NCBI GenBank assembly: GCA_044228685.1
Contig: JBGAUL010000022.1
Span: 1 to 64,000 of the forward strand
Direction: 5' to 3'
DNA from: JBBATK01 sp044228685
GTDB lineage: Bacteria > Bacteroidota > Ignavibacteria > Kapaibacteriales > NICIL-2
DNA length: 64,000 bases
A program made the position numbers and the translations under genes. Positions 18,243 through 25,619 of this stretch are shown one piece after another (within the stretch, counting starts at the first letter, position 1; every line of letters begins with the position of its first letter). Under the pieces are notes generated by a model. The model was not told where the DNA came from. It did no database searches and saw only the letters and a list, made by a program, of their open reading frames with translations.

Positions 18243-18525
18243 TTGACATGGTATGTTCGCCGAAAATTAATAGTCAAATGTCAGGCACGCGCATGACGCT
18301 GCCTGTGATATAGCAAATGCCAGTACTCAAGACTATGCTAGTCTTGAACATATAAAATACAGTGAGGCGGATGAACAAAGCGATAGCGGTCATCCAGCAA
18401 TCACAAAAGATAACGGTAGATCGATTCGAGGGACTGAGCTCAGACAGTTTCGCGAAGCAATAAGCCGGAATACAATCAGACACTCATCCGTGTTTGGCAA
18501 TTGTATTCCGGCTTTTTCTGTTTTA
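18243..18525 (+). ncRNA. Candidate structured small RNA
   Basis: Within a 468-bp gap (18221-18688) there is a TTGACA box (18243-18248), an 18-bp spacer and a weak TTAATA (18267-18272). Then come the hairpins TCAGGCA/TGCCTG (18281-18305) and TCAAGACTA-TGC-TAGTCTTGA (18327-18347), and finally a strong terminator (18462-18524). No reading frame of note on the plus strand spans this. A promoter-hairpins-terminator series without an ORF is what a small RNA gene looks like. It could instead be only the 3' end of the DUF2294 transcript. Confidence 0.3.
18462..18524 (+). terminator. Long-stem intrinsic terminator
   Basis: A perfect 15-bp stem, AAGCCGGAATACAAT (18462-18476) with ATTGTATTCCGGCTT (18500-18514). 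The loop itself can pair (AGACAC with GTGTTT), and the stem runs into TTTTTCTGTTTT. It separates the regulator/DUF2294 side from the pilus-like operon. Confidence 0.85.
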
Positions 18526-18585
18526 GGTAGTGAGCAGTGGTCAGGACGACCAGGCGCTACCGGCAACTGGGATCTATCGGCGCAC

Positions 18586-18609
18586 ACTCCACGCAGTTGA
18601 CAGTGGAGT
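18586..18609. promoter_or_regulatory. Inverted repeat spanning a TTGACA, upstream of pilus-like operon
   Basis: ACTCCAC (18586-18592) and GTGGAGT (18603-18609) flank TTGACA (18597-18602), 80 bp before the first subunit gene. A regulator binding this dyad would cover a -35-like box. No good -10 follows at the normal distance, so the promoter reading is weak. Confidence 0.3.
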
Positions 18610-18688
18610 ATTACTCGCAGGAGCGCAATCGTTTCAATGGAACTGAAGGATTAGGGTATAGAGTGCATACAGACAACTGAATTTTATC

Positions 18689-19726
18689 ATGAACATGCAA
18701 GCCCCCGCATACGCAGCCTTGAGTTGCCGCATGATCAGCGTGATCACGTTGTGTGTCATTCTGTGCACTGAAGTGTACGCCGGTTCTTCCGGCTCACGCA
18801 TTCAGATTAGTAGTCAGTCCGGTTCGCTTGCACTATTGCGGACGGTTGTTGGGCAGGCAAAGGCTATGGGACCCTTTGTCTATAAAGTTCAGGGATCATT
18901 TCGGTCTCAACTATGTGTCTATTGGAGCCTCAGTTCAAACAACACAACGGTGGCTTTGTCATCGTGTTTGATTGAGGTTAGCGTCAACGGAGGCAGTAGT
19001 TACACAGCTGTGTCGAATCTCAGTACCGCCACAATGTGTATTCCTCTTTGTGTATCAGGTACGATTCGAACAACCTATGTGCGGATGTCGTGTAATGCTA
19101 CGGGAGCACAACCCGGACAGCTTGCGACAATCTCGTCGACACTCAGGGTTGAGCAGAGCGATAAAGACTACGATGATGCAGGGAGTTGCAATGACCCGAA
19201 TCCCTATTCGCCGCCGGTCACGGCCCCAACTCTCACACAAACTCAGCAAATCTATATAGCACGCAACGCTTCTATTAGCGCCATTCAGTCAATGAATTAT
19301 GGTCTGCTGAACGGCGCGCAGACGAAAACAATCAACGCAACAGGAACGGATGCCCTGAAAGCTCTGCGCTTTGCAGTAACAGCAGAGCCGGGATCGAAGC
19401 TGACAATCAACTTCCCACTGAGTCTGACATTGACTCGCACCAGTGGTCCCGGAACAATAGCATGGAGCCGTTCCGCAGTAAAAATGCTTGAGAGCACAAG
19501 TCTCACAGCACCTACCGGAACACCAACTGCCGCCTCGGGTCCAACCATCGGCGCCAGTCAATCACTCCTCAATTATCTCTTCGGAGGCACAGCTCCCAGC
19601 AGCACTGCCAGCACTATGCGCCGAACAGATTTTTGGATAGGTGGAAAAATTACCCTGACTACTTCAACGCCGTCAGGGAGCTACTCAGGCAGTTACACAG
19701 TAACAATTAGCAATTACAGTTTTTAA
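18689..19726 (+). CDS. Two-domain DUF4402-type secreted subunit, putative fibre-tip adhesin
   Basis: 345 residues with an N-terminal signal peptide (hydrophobic segment around MISVITLCVILCTEVYAG). Residues about 32-170 form a Cys-rich domain of beta character with at least six Cys (in LCVYW, SSCLIE, MCIPLC, MSCNA, GSCND), probably disulfide-bonded. Residues about 190-345 match the DUF4402 pilin-like fold, starting ARNASISAIQ and ending YTVTISNYSF, the same C-terminal strand as in the next two genes. A pilin domain behind an extra N-terminal domain is the layout of tip adhesins in chaperone-usher fibres; the adhesin role is inferred. Alternative starts at 18695 and 18731 would keep the signal peptide. 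Confidence 0.68.
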   Translation: MNMQAPAYAALSCRMISVITLCVILCTEVYAGSSGSRIQISSQSGSLALLRTVVGQAKAMGPFVYKVQGSFRSQLCVYWSLSSNNTTVALSSCLIEVSVNGGSSYTAVSNLSTATMCIPLCVSGTIRTTYVRMSCNATGAQPGQLATISSTLRVEQSDKDYDDAGSCNDPNPYSPPVTAPTLTQTQQIYIARNASISAIQSMNYGLLNGAQTKTINATGTDALKALRFAVTAEPGSKLTINFPLSLTLTRTSGPGTIAWSRSAVKMLESTSLTAPTGTPTAASGPTIGASQSLLNYLFGGTAPSSTASTMRRTDFWIGGKITLTTSTPSGSYSGSYTVTISNYSF

Positions 19727-19832
19727 AACGAGGATAGTACAACAAATCCTCATCGACAAGTCGGTCTTTCTCAACACGGAAATAATTAGTGTTTCCTAAA
19801 CGCTGCTGGTCGCATTCACTTTCCCCCGGAAG

Positions 19833-19859
19833 TCACGCCCCGGTGGCGCAAAGGCGTGA
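19833..19859 (+). repeat. Hairpin in leader of major subunit gene
   Basis: TCACGCC (19833-19839) pairs with GGCGTGA (19853-19859), 61 bp ahead of the second subunit gene. A weaker GAGGAT/ATCCTC hairpin (19730-19751) follows the stop of the first subunit gene. Neither has a T-run. Confidence 0.45.
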
Positions 19860-19867
19860 TGAAACAC

Positions 19868-19887
19868 TGTTATTTATTTCAATAACA
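19868..19887. promoter_or_regulatory. AT-rich dyad upstream of major subunit gene
   Basis: TGTTATT (19868-19874) and AATAACA (19881-19887) with a 6-bp spacer, ending 33 bp before the ATG at 19921. It may be an operator or a leader hairpin. No clear promoter elements accompany it. Confidence 0.35.
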
Positions 19888-19920
19888 CATATTTATTCAA
19901 CCTTTTTTGGAGAAATCCTA

Positions 19921-20442
19921 ATGAAAAAGTTTTTTGCTCTCGTCGCAGTAATGACACTCTGCGCAGTTTCGACATTTGCTCAGTACATTAACTCCACAGC
20001 AAATGCTAATATCTCGGTAAACGTCGCTCAGAATGCGAACATCGTCTTCGATAGTTGGAGTGCAGACGGCGGTATCGGAACCGGACCGGCAGCAGGCGGT
20101 TCATACTGGGTTGTTGTTGGCCAGTCAAAGACAACCAACTATGCAACATTTGATATCACAGGTGAAGGTTCAGCTACGCTAGACATCAAACTGAACGTTA
20201 CGACAAGCAGTGGCGCAGTTAGCTTAAGCAGTACAGGAATCAGTGTTGCGGACGATAACGCCTTCGCTGTCAATAATGCAGTTATGACAAACAACACAAA
20301 TACAAACCGCACCTTCCCAGGTACTGCAGGAACAGGCACAAAACACCAATGGCTGCGCGGAAAGACAACCGTAACTGGTGTTACAGCTTCAGGATCTTCA
20401 ACGATCAACTTTGACGCAACAATCAGCAATTACAGCATTTAA
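19921..20442 (+). CDS. DUF4402-type pilin-like protein, putative major fibre subunit
   Basis: 173 residues with a clear signal peptide (MKKFFALVAVMTLCAVSTFA, cleavage likely before Q). The mature N-terminus, INSTANANISVNVAQNANI, alternates small and hydrophobic residues, as a donor strand would. The rest is a Gly/Ser/Thr/Asn-rich beta fold of DUF4402 type that ends FDATISNYSI. There are no Cys in the mature protein. TTGGAG sits 7 bases before the ATG; the reading frame is open back to 19789, but the signal peptide and ribosome binding site fix the start. The strong translation signal and simple composition suggest the abundant shaft subunit. Confidence 0.72.
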   Translation: MKKFFALVAVMTLCAVSTFAQYINSTANANISVNVAQNANIVFDSWSADGGIGTGPAAGGSYWVVVGQSKTTNYATFDITGEGSATLDIKLNVTTSSGAVSLSSTGISVADDNAFAVNNAVMTNNTNTNRTFPGTAGTGTKHQWLRGKTTVTGVTASGSSTINFDATISNYSI

Positions 20443-20451
20443 TTCTTCAAT

Positions 20452-20510
20452 GGTTGATTGCCGTATGCTGGACCTCCGCGGGGGCTGAGGAGGTGTGCGG
20501 CAATTCAACC
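20452..20510 (+). repeat. Large intercistronic stem-loop after major subunit gene
   Basis: GGTTGATTGCCG (20452-20463) pairs with CGGCAATTCAACC (20498-20510) with one bulged base. An inner stem ACCTCC (20472-20477) with GGAGGT (20489-20494) stacks above it. It starts 9 bp after the stop codon, has no T-run, and is followed by the next subunit gene. Such stem-loops protect upstream pilin mRNA in known fimbrial operons; that role is inferred here. Confidence 0.7.
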
Positions 20511-20536
20511 TCTACACACACCAACACTAAAAGAAA

Positions 20537-21142
20537 ATGAAAAATTTTCAGATTTGGTTAACGCTTATGGGTGTGTTTCTAGCGTTGAATGTTCAGTCAA
20601 AGGCACAAATACTTAACAGTAACGCCAATGCTAATCTTCAGTTACGTGTTGGTCGGAACGCCAATATTCAGTGTTCCTTCCCATTATACTTCGGATGGCT
20701 TGTAAAAGGACAGACTCGGACAATTTTGGCTTCGGATCCGCTTCAGTTTGGTTCCAGTCCATCCATGACACTTGGTGGACCGGCTCAGTTTCTGGCGTTC
20801 GGGGAACCTACCTCGACACTGACTGTGAGCTTCCCAACCACTTGCGTCCTAGACCTATATGTCAACAACGTACTCGTGCCTGGAAACTCGATAACTTTTA
20901 ACAGAGGAACAGTTCTGTATACACGGTCATCTAATGGATCTGTAACAGCACAATCTTTTGCGACACCTTTTGTTACTAGCCCCAATGTCTCGAACAGCTT
21001 CACCTTTTTAGGTACTGCGGGTCAAGTTCCCACTCCCACAACCGCGTTTTGGGTTGGAGGAACGGTTACTCCGCCGACAAATGTTCTTGACGGATACTAC
21101 GAGGGTACATACACGGTAACGATTTCTGGTTATCAGATGTAA
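20537..21142 (+). CDS. DUF4402-type pilin-like protein, putative minor subunit
   Basis: 201 residues with a signal peptide ending about SKAQ (residue 24). The mature start LNSNANANLQLRVGRNANI is plainly homologous to the previous gene product, and the end YTVTISGYQM matches the same terminal strand. Two Cys (in IQCSF and TTCVLD) may form a disulfide, unlike the Cys-free major subunit. Likely a shaft variant or adaptor. It is flanked by two intercistronic stem-loops. Confidence 0.7.
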   Translation: MKNFQIWLTLMGVFLALNVQSKAQILNSNANANLQLRVGRNANIQCSFPLYFGWLVKGQTRTILASDPLQFGSSPSMTLGGPAQFLAFGEPTSTLTVSFPTTCVLDLYVNNVLVPGNSITFNRGTVLYTRSSNGSVTAQSFATPFVTSPNVSNSFTFLGTAGQVPTPTTAFWVGGTVTPPTNVLDGYYEGTYTVTISGYQM

Positions 21143-21152
21143 CACACCGCGC

Positions 21153-21189
21153 CATAGAGGGATGCGGAATTCGTCCGCATCCCACTATG
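21153..21189 (+). repeat. Intercistronic stem-loop after minor subunit gene
   Basis: A perfect 10-bp stem, GGGATGCGGA (21159-21168) with TCCGCATCCC (21174-21183), loop ATTCG. It is extended past one A-A mismatch by CATAG/CTATG to 21153-21189. It lies 11 bp after the stop. The bases that follow are not T-rich, so it would slow or protect rather than terminate. Confidence 0.75.
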
Positions 21190-21224
21190 CAACCGCATAC
21201 GATCCGACAATTCAATAAACACAT

Positions 21225-21236
21225 TTATCATGATAA
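21225..21236. promoter_or_regulatory. Perfect 12-bp palindrome before chaperone gene
   Basis: TTATCATGATAA at 21225-21236 ends six bases before the ATG at 21243. It may be an operator or may affect ribosome access. I see no promoter next to it. Confidence 0.35.
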
Positions 21237-21242
21237 GCCCCC

Positions 21243-22097
21243 ATGAAAAAGCATACTACAAGACATCCTCGTCTTCTCGCAGCGCTAACATTAGCTATCA
21301 TCTGTTTGTCTGTTTCTACCCCGTGCTTATCTCAGTTAGACTTTGCTCCCACTTCTGTAATTCTTAGTTCTGACGTTCGAAGCACGACAATTTTAGTTCG
21401 AAACACAGGAAATGATGATCGCGAGATCGAAGTTGCACCGTTTTTCGGATATGCAGTTACCGACTCTAACGGTGGATTGACGACACAACGAAATGATACG
21501 CTTAAAGAAGCGCGCTACTCTGTCCTTCCATACATTCGATTCTTCCCGAGAAAATTCAACCTTAGCCCCGGTGGTGAACAACTGGTCAAGTTCGTTGTTA
21601 CTCCACGGCCCGATATGCGCCAAGGTGCATACTGGGCACGGCTCACATTTCGATCAAAGCCGACAAGCAGACCGATAGAGCAAACTATTGGCGACTCTGT
21701 GCAACTGCACTTTAACATGGTTCTTGAACGTGTTACGGCGCTAGTGTATTTCAACCTGCCTTTCGCCATTGGAGTTGATGTTTCTGACTTCAAGATCCAG
21801 AAGGACAGCGCACTGCATCTTGCCATTCCGTTTCACGCAAAAGGTGACTCTCCGTTTTGGGGTCGCGCATCAATAAAAATCAAAGATGAAAATGGCAACA
21901 TCGTTGACGAGAAAGCAGAGATGCTAGCTATTTACTTCGGAATGATTCGTCGTTATGACTTTGATACTGCCAAGGTTCAGTCAGGCCGTAAATATATTGC
22001 GGAACTGAGTGTAAACGCTGAACGAGAAGAACTTCCTTCCAAACTCAAAGACACATTTAGTCCGATTGAAAAACGTTTTGAGTTTGTTGCTCCATGA
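21243..22097 (+). CDS. PapD-like periplasmic fimbrial chaperone
   Basis: 284 residues with a signal peptide (about 1-30). The first Ig-like domain (about 31-165) begins LDFAPTSVILSSDVRSTTIL and holds LPYIRFFPRKFNLSPGGEQLVKFVV, split here at the SPGGEQ turn: the proline-glycine turn and following strand are the pattern of PapD-family chaperones. A second beta domain (about 190-280) contains FWGRASIKIKDENGNIVD. It would hold secreted subunits by donor-strand complementation. The last four bases overlap the usher gene start (ATGA), implying translational coupling. Sequence similarity to classical chaperones is low; domain order and context carry much of the call. Confidence 0.72.
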   Translation: MKKHTTRHPRLLAALTLAIICLSVSTPCLSQLDFAPTSVILSSDVRSTTILVRNTGNDDREIEVAPFFGYAVTDSNGGLTTQRNDTLKEARYSVLPYIRFFPRKFNLSPGGEQLVKFVVTPRPDMRQGAYWARLTFRSKPTSRPIEQTIGDSVQLHFNMVLERVTALVYFNLPFAIGVDVSDFKIQKDSALHLAIPFHAKGDSPFWGRASIKIKDENGNIVDEKAEMLAIYFGMIRRYDFDTAKVQSGRKYIAELSVNAEREELPSKLKDTFSPIEKRFEFVAP

Positions 22098-25000
22098 TTC
22101 GGAGCCAGAGAAATATTGCCTTTTTCAAGATGCTGCTAAGCATTGGCTTAGCATTAACTCTTGTCTTTAATCTTCGCGCCAGTGCCTCGACTGCCACCGG
22201 CACCGACGCCGAGCGCACGAATGCGGCAGAACGGCTGGTCAATGCCCAAGGTGTGACAGTATTCCGAGATGACCGTGAAGCAGAAGTAACCCAAGCATTT
22301 GTGGATTTCAACTATGCAAGTGCAGTGCGAACAGTACTAACTACACAATATGAACATGAGACATTTTACTTGCCATTTGTAGAGCTTTGTCATTTACTGC
22401 AGATCGATGTCAATGTTGATAGTAAGGGCACAGTCCTCAGAGGCTTTTATGCCCCTCTCTCAACTCGCTATGAATTGGATGTCGATCACCTGACCTTTCG
22501 TTGTCGCGACACGACAATCGAAATTGATCCGAAAGAAATTCTCATAGCACCTTCCGAGTATTACCTCGCGCCTTCATTACTGGAACGCGCTTTTCGTATT
22601 CGTCTGCAAAGTGATGTACACAACCTCTTTGTCAATCTCGACAGCGATGCGCCATTGCCGATTCTGGCGGCGGCAAAGCGTGAGCACGATTGGCGTTTGC
22701 AAAGTGAGAAGGGAAGCGGTGACTCATGGCGCTCGCTCAACAATGGTACTTACTATCCTTTACTCCAGGGTATAAACCGCTCGTGGCTTAACGGTGCTGC
22801 CCTTGGGTATCAGCTGAACGCGAATCGAACAGGAACCCAACTCAGTTCGGCCTATTCAGTTCGACTTGGTGCACAAGCCTTGGGTGGTGACGTTGTTCTG
22901 GCCTCGAGCGGAACCTGGGATCAGCGTGGTTTTCAAATCCAAAGTTTGAATAATTGGCAGTGGAGATATGGATTTGAAGACAATCATTATCTCAATAGCA
23001 TCGTAGCGGGGAGTCTGCCTGTTGCTTCGACGATTCAACATGATCAGTGTCTGAGCCTTCGCATGTCTAACGAGCCCTTGCAACCGCGGGTCTTTTTTGA
23101 TAACAACATTATAGAAGGCGCTGCCGGACCAAACTGGCAAGTGGAGTTGCTTCGCAACGGACAATTCCAAGAAGCTGTGCGTGCCGATGGTACAGGACAC
23201 TATCGATTCACAGTGCCGGTGTACTACGGAAACATGGTTTATACTGTTCGCAAGTACTCGCCAACCGGGAGTATCAGCGAAGAGAATATCAGCTTTCTTA
23301 TTCCGCAGAATTATTATCCCGCAGGTTCGGTGATTTATGCTCTCAATGCAGGTGTTCGAGAGAGAGATCGTGCGCCGCTTGCAGACCTCACGAGCACCAT
23401 CGCACTCTCAGATCGTTGGAACGTTGTACTGCGTTCGGAATGGTCAAAGGAGCTACCAAAATCGACGCCATACATCATGGCATCTACCGCACTTCGAGTG
23501 CTTCAAGGATTGAATGTCAACATTGACGCCGTCCCGGGCGGAATGCTGCGCGCAGGTGTCAACACCATGTTCAGCAACTTTTCACTCTTTGAGTGTACTC
23601 ATACCGTCTTTCTGGACGGAGCCTATCGTCAATATGTTGGCGGCGGCTCAGCATCAGTTCAAGAAACAAAGTTGCTCCTGCAAGCACAGCGTGTATTAGG
23701 ATTGGAGTGGTTTAATCTGAGAACAGCACTGTCGCGTACTGAGTTGCAGACCCAGGACATGTACAATCTTACCGCCGATGTGAATTCAACTTTTGCCGGC
23801 GTGAGTATGATGCTTAGCTATCGAAACAGCACGATGATGGAGCACGGTCAAGCTTTCTCAACGCTTCGCTATGATCAGCACCTCAATGCCACCTGTAGCT
23901 ACCACGTGTTCGGAATTGGGGGATTGTTGGGATGGTTTCTTGACAACAGCTCACTCAGTCTGATGAGTTCGTATCACGTCGAACGCAAAGTATTTGAGAA
24001 TGCAAGTCTATCGTTGTCTCGGAGTATTGCGAGCAATTTGGTTTTGGCGATTAATGGCAGCTATGATCCACTGAGTCATCACATCTCCTGCGGACTCAAT
24101 CTCGGGTTGAATTTACCAACCTGTTCCATGCAAGCAGGTACTCAGTACGCTCAAAACACCATGAGTAGTGTAAGCGCTTCAATGAACGGTGCACTTGCAT
24201 ATGATGCAAACAGCAATAGATTTAGCTTCAATAGAATGGACTGGATCGGTACCGGAGCGGCGGGATTTCGTCCTTTCGTCGATGCCAACGGCAATGGAAA
24301 GTACGACGAAGGCGAAGCACGCGTAGACGTCATCTTCACAACTTCACAAGGCGGATACAGCGATGGCTCTGATCCCAATGTACAGCGCGTCGTTGCCGTA
24401 CCTGGTTATGCGCGCATCAATGCTGTAGTAGATGACGAGTCGATTTCAAATCCGAATTATGTTCCGGCTTCAAAAGAATTTTCGTTCTACGTCGTACCGA
24501 ATGCCTTCAACACCATCGATGTGCCCTTCCGTGTAGCAGGAAGCATCGAAGGTAGTATAGTCAAGAGCAGCCAGAACAAGTCTTCAAAGCTCGGTGGCTG
24601 TCGTTTGATGATTGATGGGCTGAGTGATACTACTGTGCACACAACGACCTTGTCCTTCAGCGATGGTGGAATCTACATTGGAGGATTGCTACCGGGTAAG
24701 TACGTCATTCATCCGGATCCAAACCAATTAGCAATTCTGCATGCAATCGCACAACCGGAATCGCGCGAGATAGAAATCAAAGCCACAGCAGAAGGGGAGT
24801 TGCATCAAAATGTTGACTTCGAACTGGTGGTGCAATCAAAGACGCTTCCGCCGAGCTTTGGTCCGTCGGAAGGTGTTGCAGCACAGTTCGAATACAATCT
24901 CGCTTATCGCATTGAGAAGCAACAGGCTGACTCCCTTCGTGAGACCTTAGTTCGTACATGTCATTTAAAAACTGTCGTGCGCCAAAGTGCAAAGCAGATC

Positions 25001-25609
25001 TATGGACTGTGGACGGAGTCGGTACACAATCTGAGTCAAGCTGATTCGCTGAGAGACTTTGTTGCACAAACGACAGGAATTCTATGTCGACAACTACAAC
25101 GCTCCGATCGTCGAGAAACACAAGCGGTACGATATCGCATTCAATTGTTTAGTTCGGCTAAGAGACATGATGCGGAAGAATACATCGCGAATAACTCGCG
25201 AAGATTTGCTGCCACTATTCAACTCGACTATGACTTCTTGCTGAGACGCTATGTTGTGCTTGCAACAGAAACGTACCAAAGCACAGAAGCTGCGCAGAAG
25301 CGGCTCTCCCAAAGTGCCGGCTCATTTCGAGAGTCCGGTCAAATTGTTCCGGAGTCTGTTCCGGATTCAAGCTTCTACGTAGCATTCCAAAGTTTCAAGC
25401 TGTTCACAGATGCGCAGACAAAGGCGCAGGAGCTGACGGCAAAGGAGGGAAAGGTCTTTGCTGTGGAATTCGATGTTGAAACTGGTGACTTCATTCTCTG
25501 CTTGAGCTCAGCATTTAACTCGCGGTCTGAGGCCTTGCAACTTGCTGCGACCTTAAAGGGCAACACTCTGTTCCAGCACCCTCGTATTATTAGCTTTGGT
25601 CAGCATTGA
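22094..25609 (+). CDS. Usher-like outer-membrane protein with two C-terminal SPOR repeats
   Basis: 1171 residues with a signal peptide-like start (about 1-30). Residues 65-200 form an N-terminal periplasmic domain. The segment VELLRNGQFQEAVRADGTGH, followed by YRFTVPVYYGNMVY (about 350-385), resembles the plug-side repeat of TcfC/FimD-type ushers. About 400-710 alternates like a beta-barrel. Then come FRPFVDANGNGKYDEGEARV and GLLPGKYVI, carboxypeptidase-regulatory-like domains (about 715-900). The end holds two repeats starting YRIQLFSSA (about 1015) and FYVAFQSFK (about 1095), each with the pattern of SPOR domains, which bind bare peptidoglycan glycans. Classical ushers are about 800-870 residues and lack SPOR. 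The start overlaps the chaperone stop. The usher call is inferred from layout and context. Confidence 0.65.
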   Translation: MIRSQRNIAFFKMLLSIGLALTLVFNLRASASTATGTDAERTNAAERLVNAQGVTVFRDDREAEVTQAFVDFNYASAVRTVLTTQYEHETFYLPFVELCHLLQIDVNVDSKGTVLRGFYAPLSTRYELDVDHLTFRCRDTTIEIDPKEILIAPSEYYLAPSLLERAFRIRLQSDVHNLFVNLDSDAPLPILAAAKREHDWRLQSEKGSGDSWRSLNNGTYYPLLQGINRSWLNGAALGYQLNANRTGTQLSSAYSVRLGAQALGGDVVLASSGTWDQRGFQIQSLNNWQWRYGFEDNHYLNSIVAGSLPVASTIQHDQCLSLRMSNEPLQPRVFFDNNIIEGAAGPNWQVELLRNGQFQEAVRADGTGHYRFTVPVYYGNMVYTVRKYSPTGSISEENISFLIPQNYYPAGSVIYALNAGVRERDRAPLADLTSTIALSDRWNVVLRSEWSKELPKSTPYIMASTALRVLQGLNVNIDAVPGGMLRAGVNTMFSNFSLFECTHTVFLDGAYRQYVGGGSASVQETKLLLQAQRVLGLEWFNLRTALSRTELQTQDMYNLTADVNSTFAGVSMMLSYRNSTMMEHGQAFSTLRYDQHLNATCSYHVFGIGGLLGWFLDNSSLSLMSSYHVERKVFENASLSLSRSIASNLVLAINGSYDPLSHHISCGLNLGLNLPTCSMQAGTQYAQNTMSSVSASMNGALAYDANSNRFSFNRMDWIGTGAAGFRPFVDANGNGKYDEGEARVDVIFTTSQGGYSDGSDPNVQRVVAVPGYARINAVVDDESISNPNYVPASKEFSFYVVPNAFNTIDVPFRVAGSIEGSIVKSSQNKSSKLGGCRLMIDGLSDTTVHTTTLSFSDGGIYIGGLLPGKYVIHPDPNQLAILHAIAQPESREIEIKATAEGELHQNVDFELVVQSKTLPPSFGPSEGVAAQFEYNLAYRIEKQQADSLRETLVRTCHLKTVVRQSAKQIYGLWTESVHNLSQADSLRDFVAQTTGILCRQLQRSDRRETQAVRYRIQLFSSAKRHDAEEYIANNSRRFAATIQLDYDFLLRRYVVLATETYQSTEAAQKRLSQSAGSFRESGQIVPESVPDSSFYVAFQSFKLFTDAQTKAQELTAKEGKVFAVEFDVETGDFILCLSSAFNSRSEALQLAATLKGNTLFQHPRIISFGQH

Positions 25610-25619
25610 GCTTACCTTC

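Noticed and set aside
18274..18587. Two minus-strand ORFs of 65-69 codons in the gene-free stretch
   Set aside because: They cross the terminator stem-loop, lack ribosome binding sites and show no domain; the hairpin series is the better explanation.
19289..19561. Antisense ORFs over the first DUF4402 gene
   Set aside because: Cys/Arg-rich shadows of a Thr/Ser-rich gene; the plus-strand product has a signal peptide and conserved C-terminal strand.
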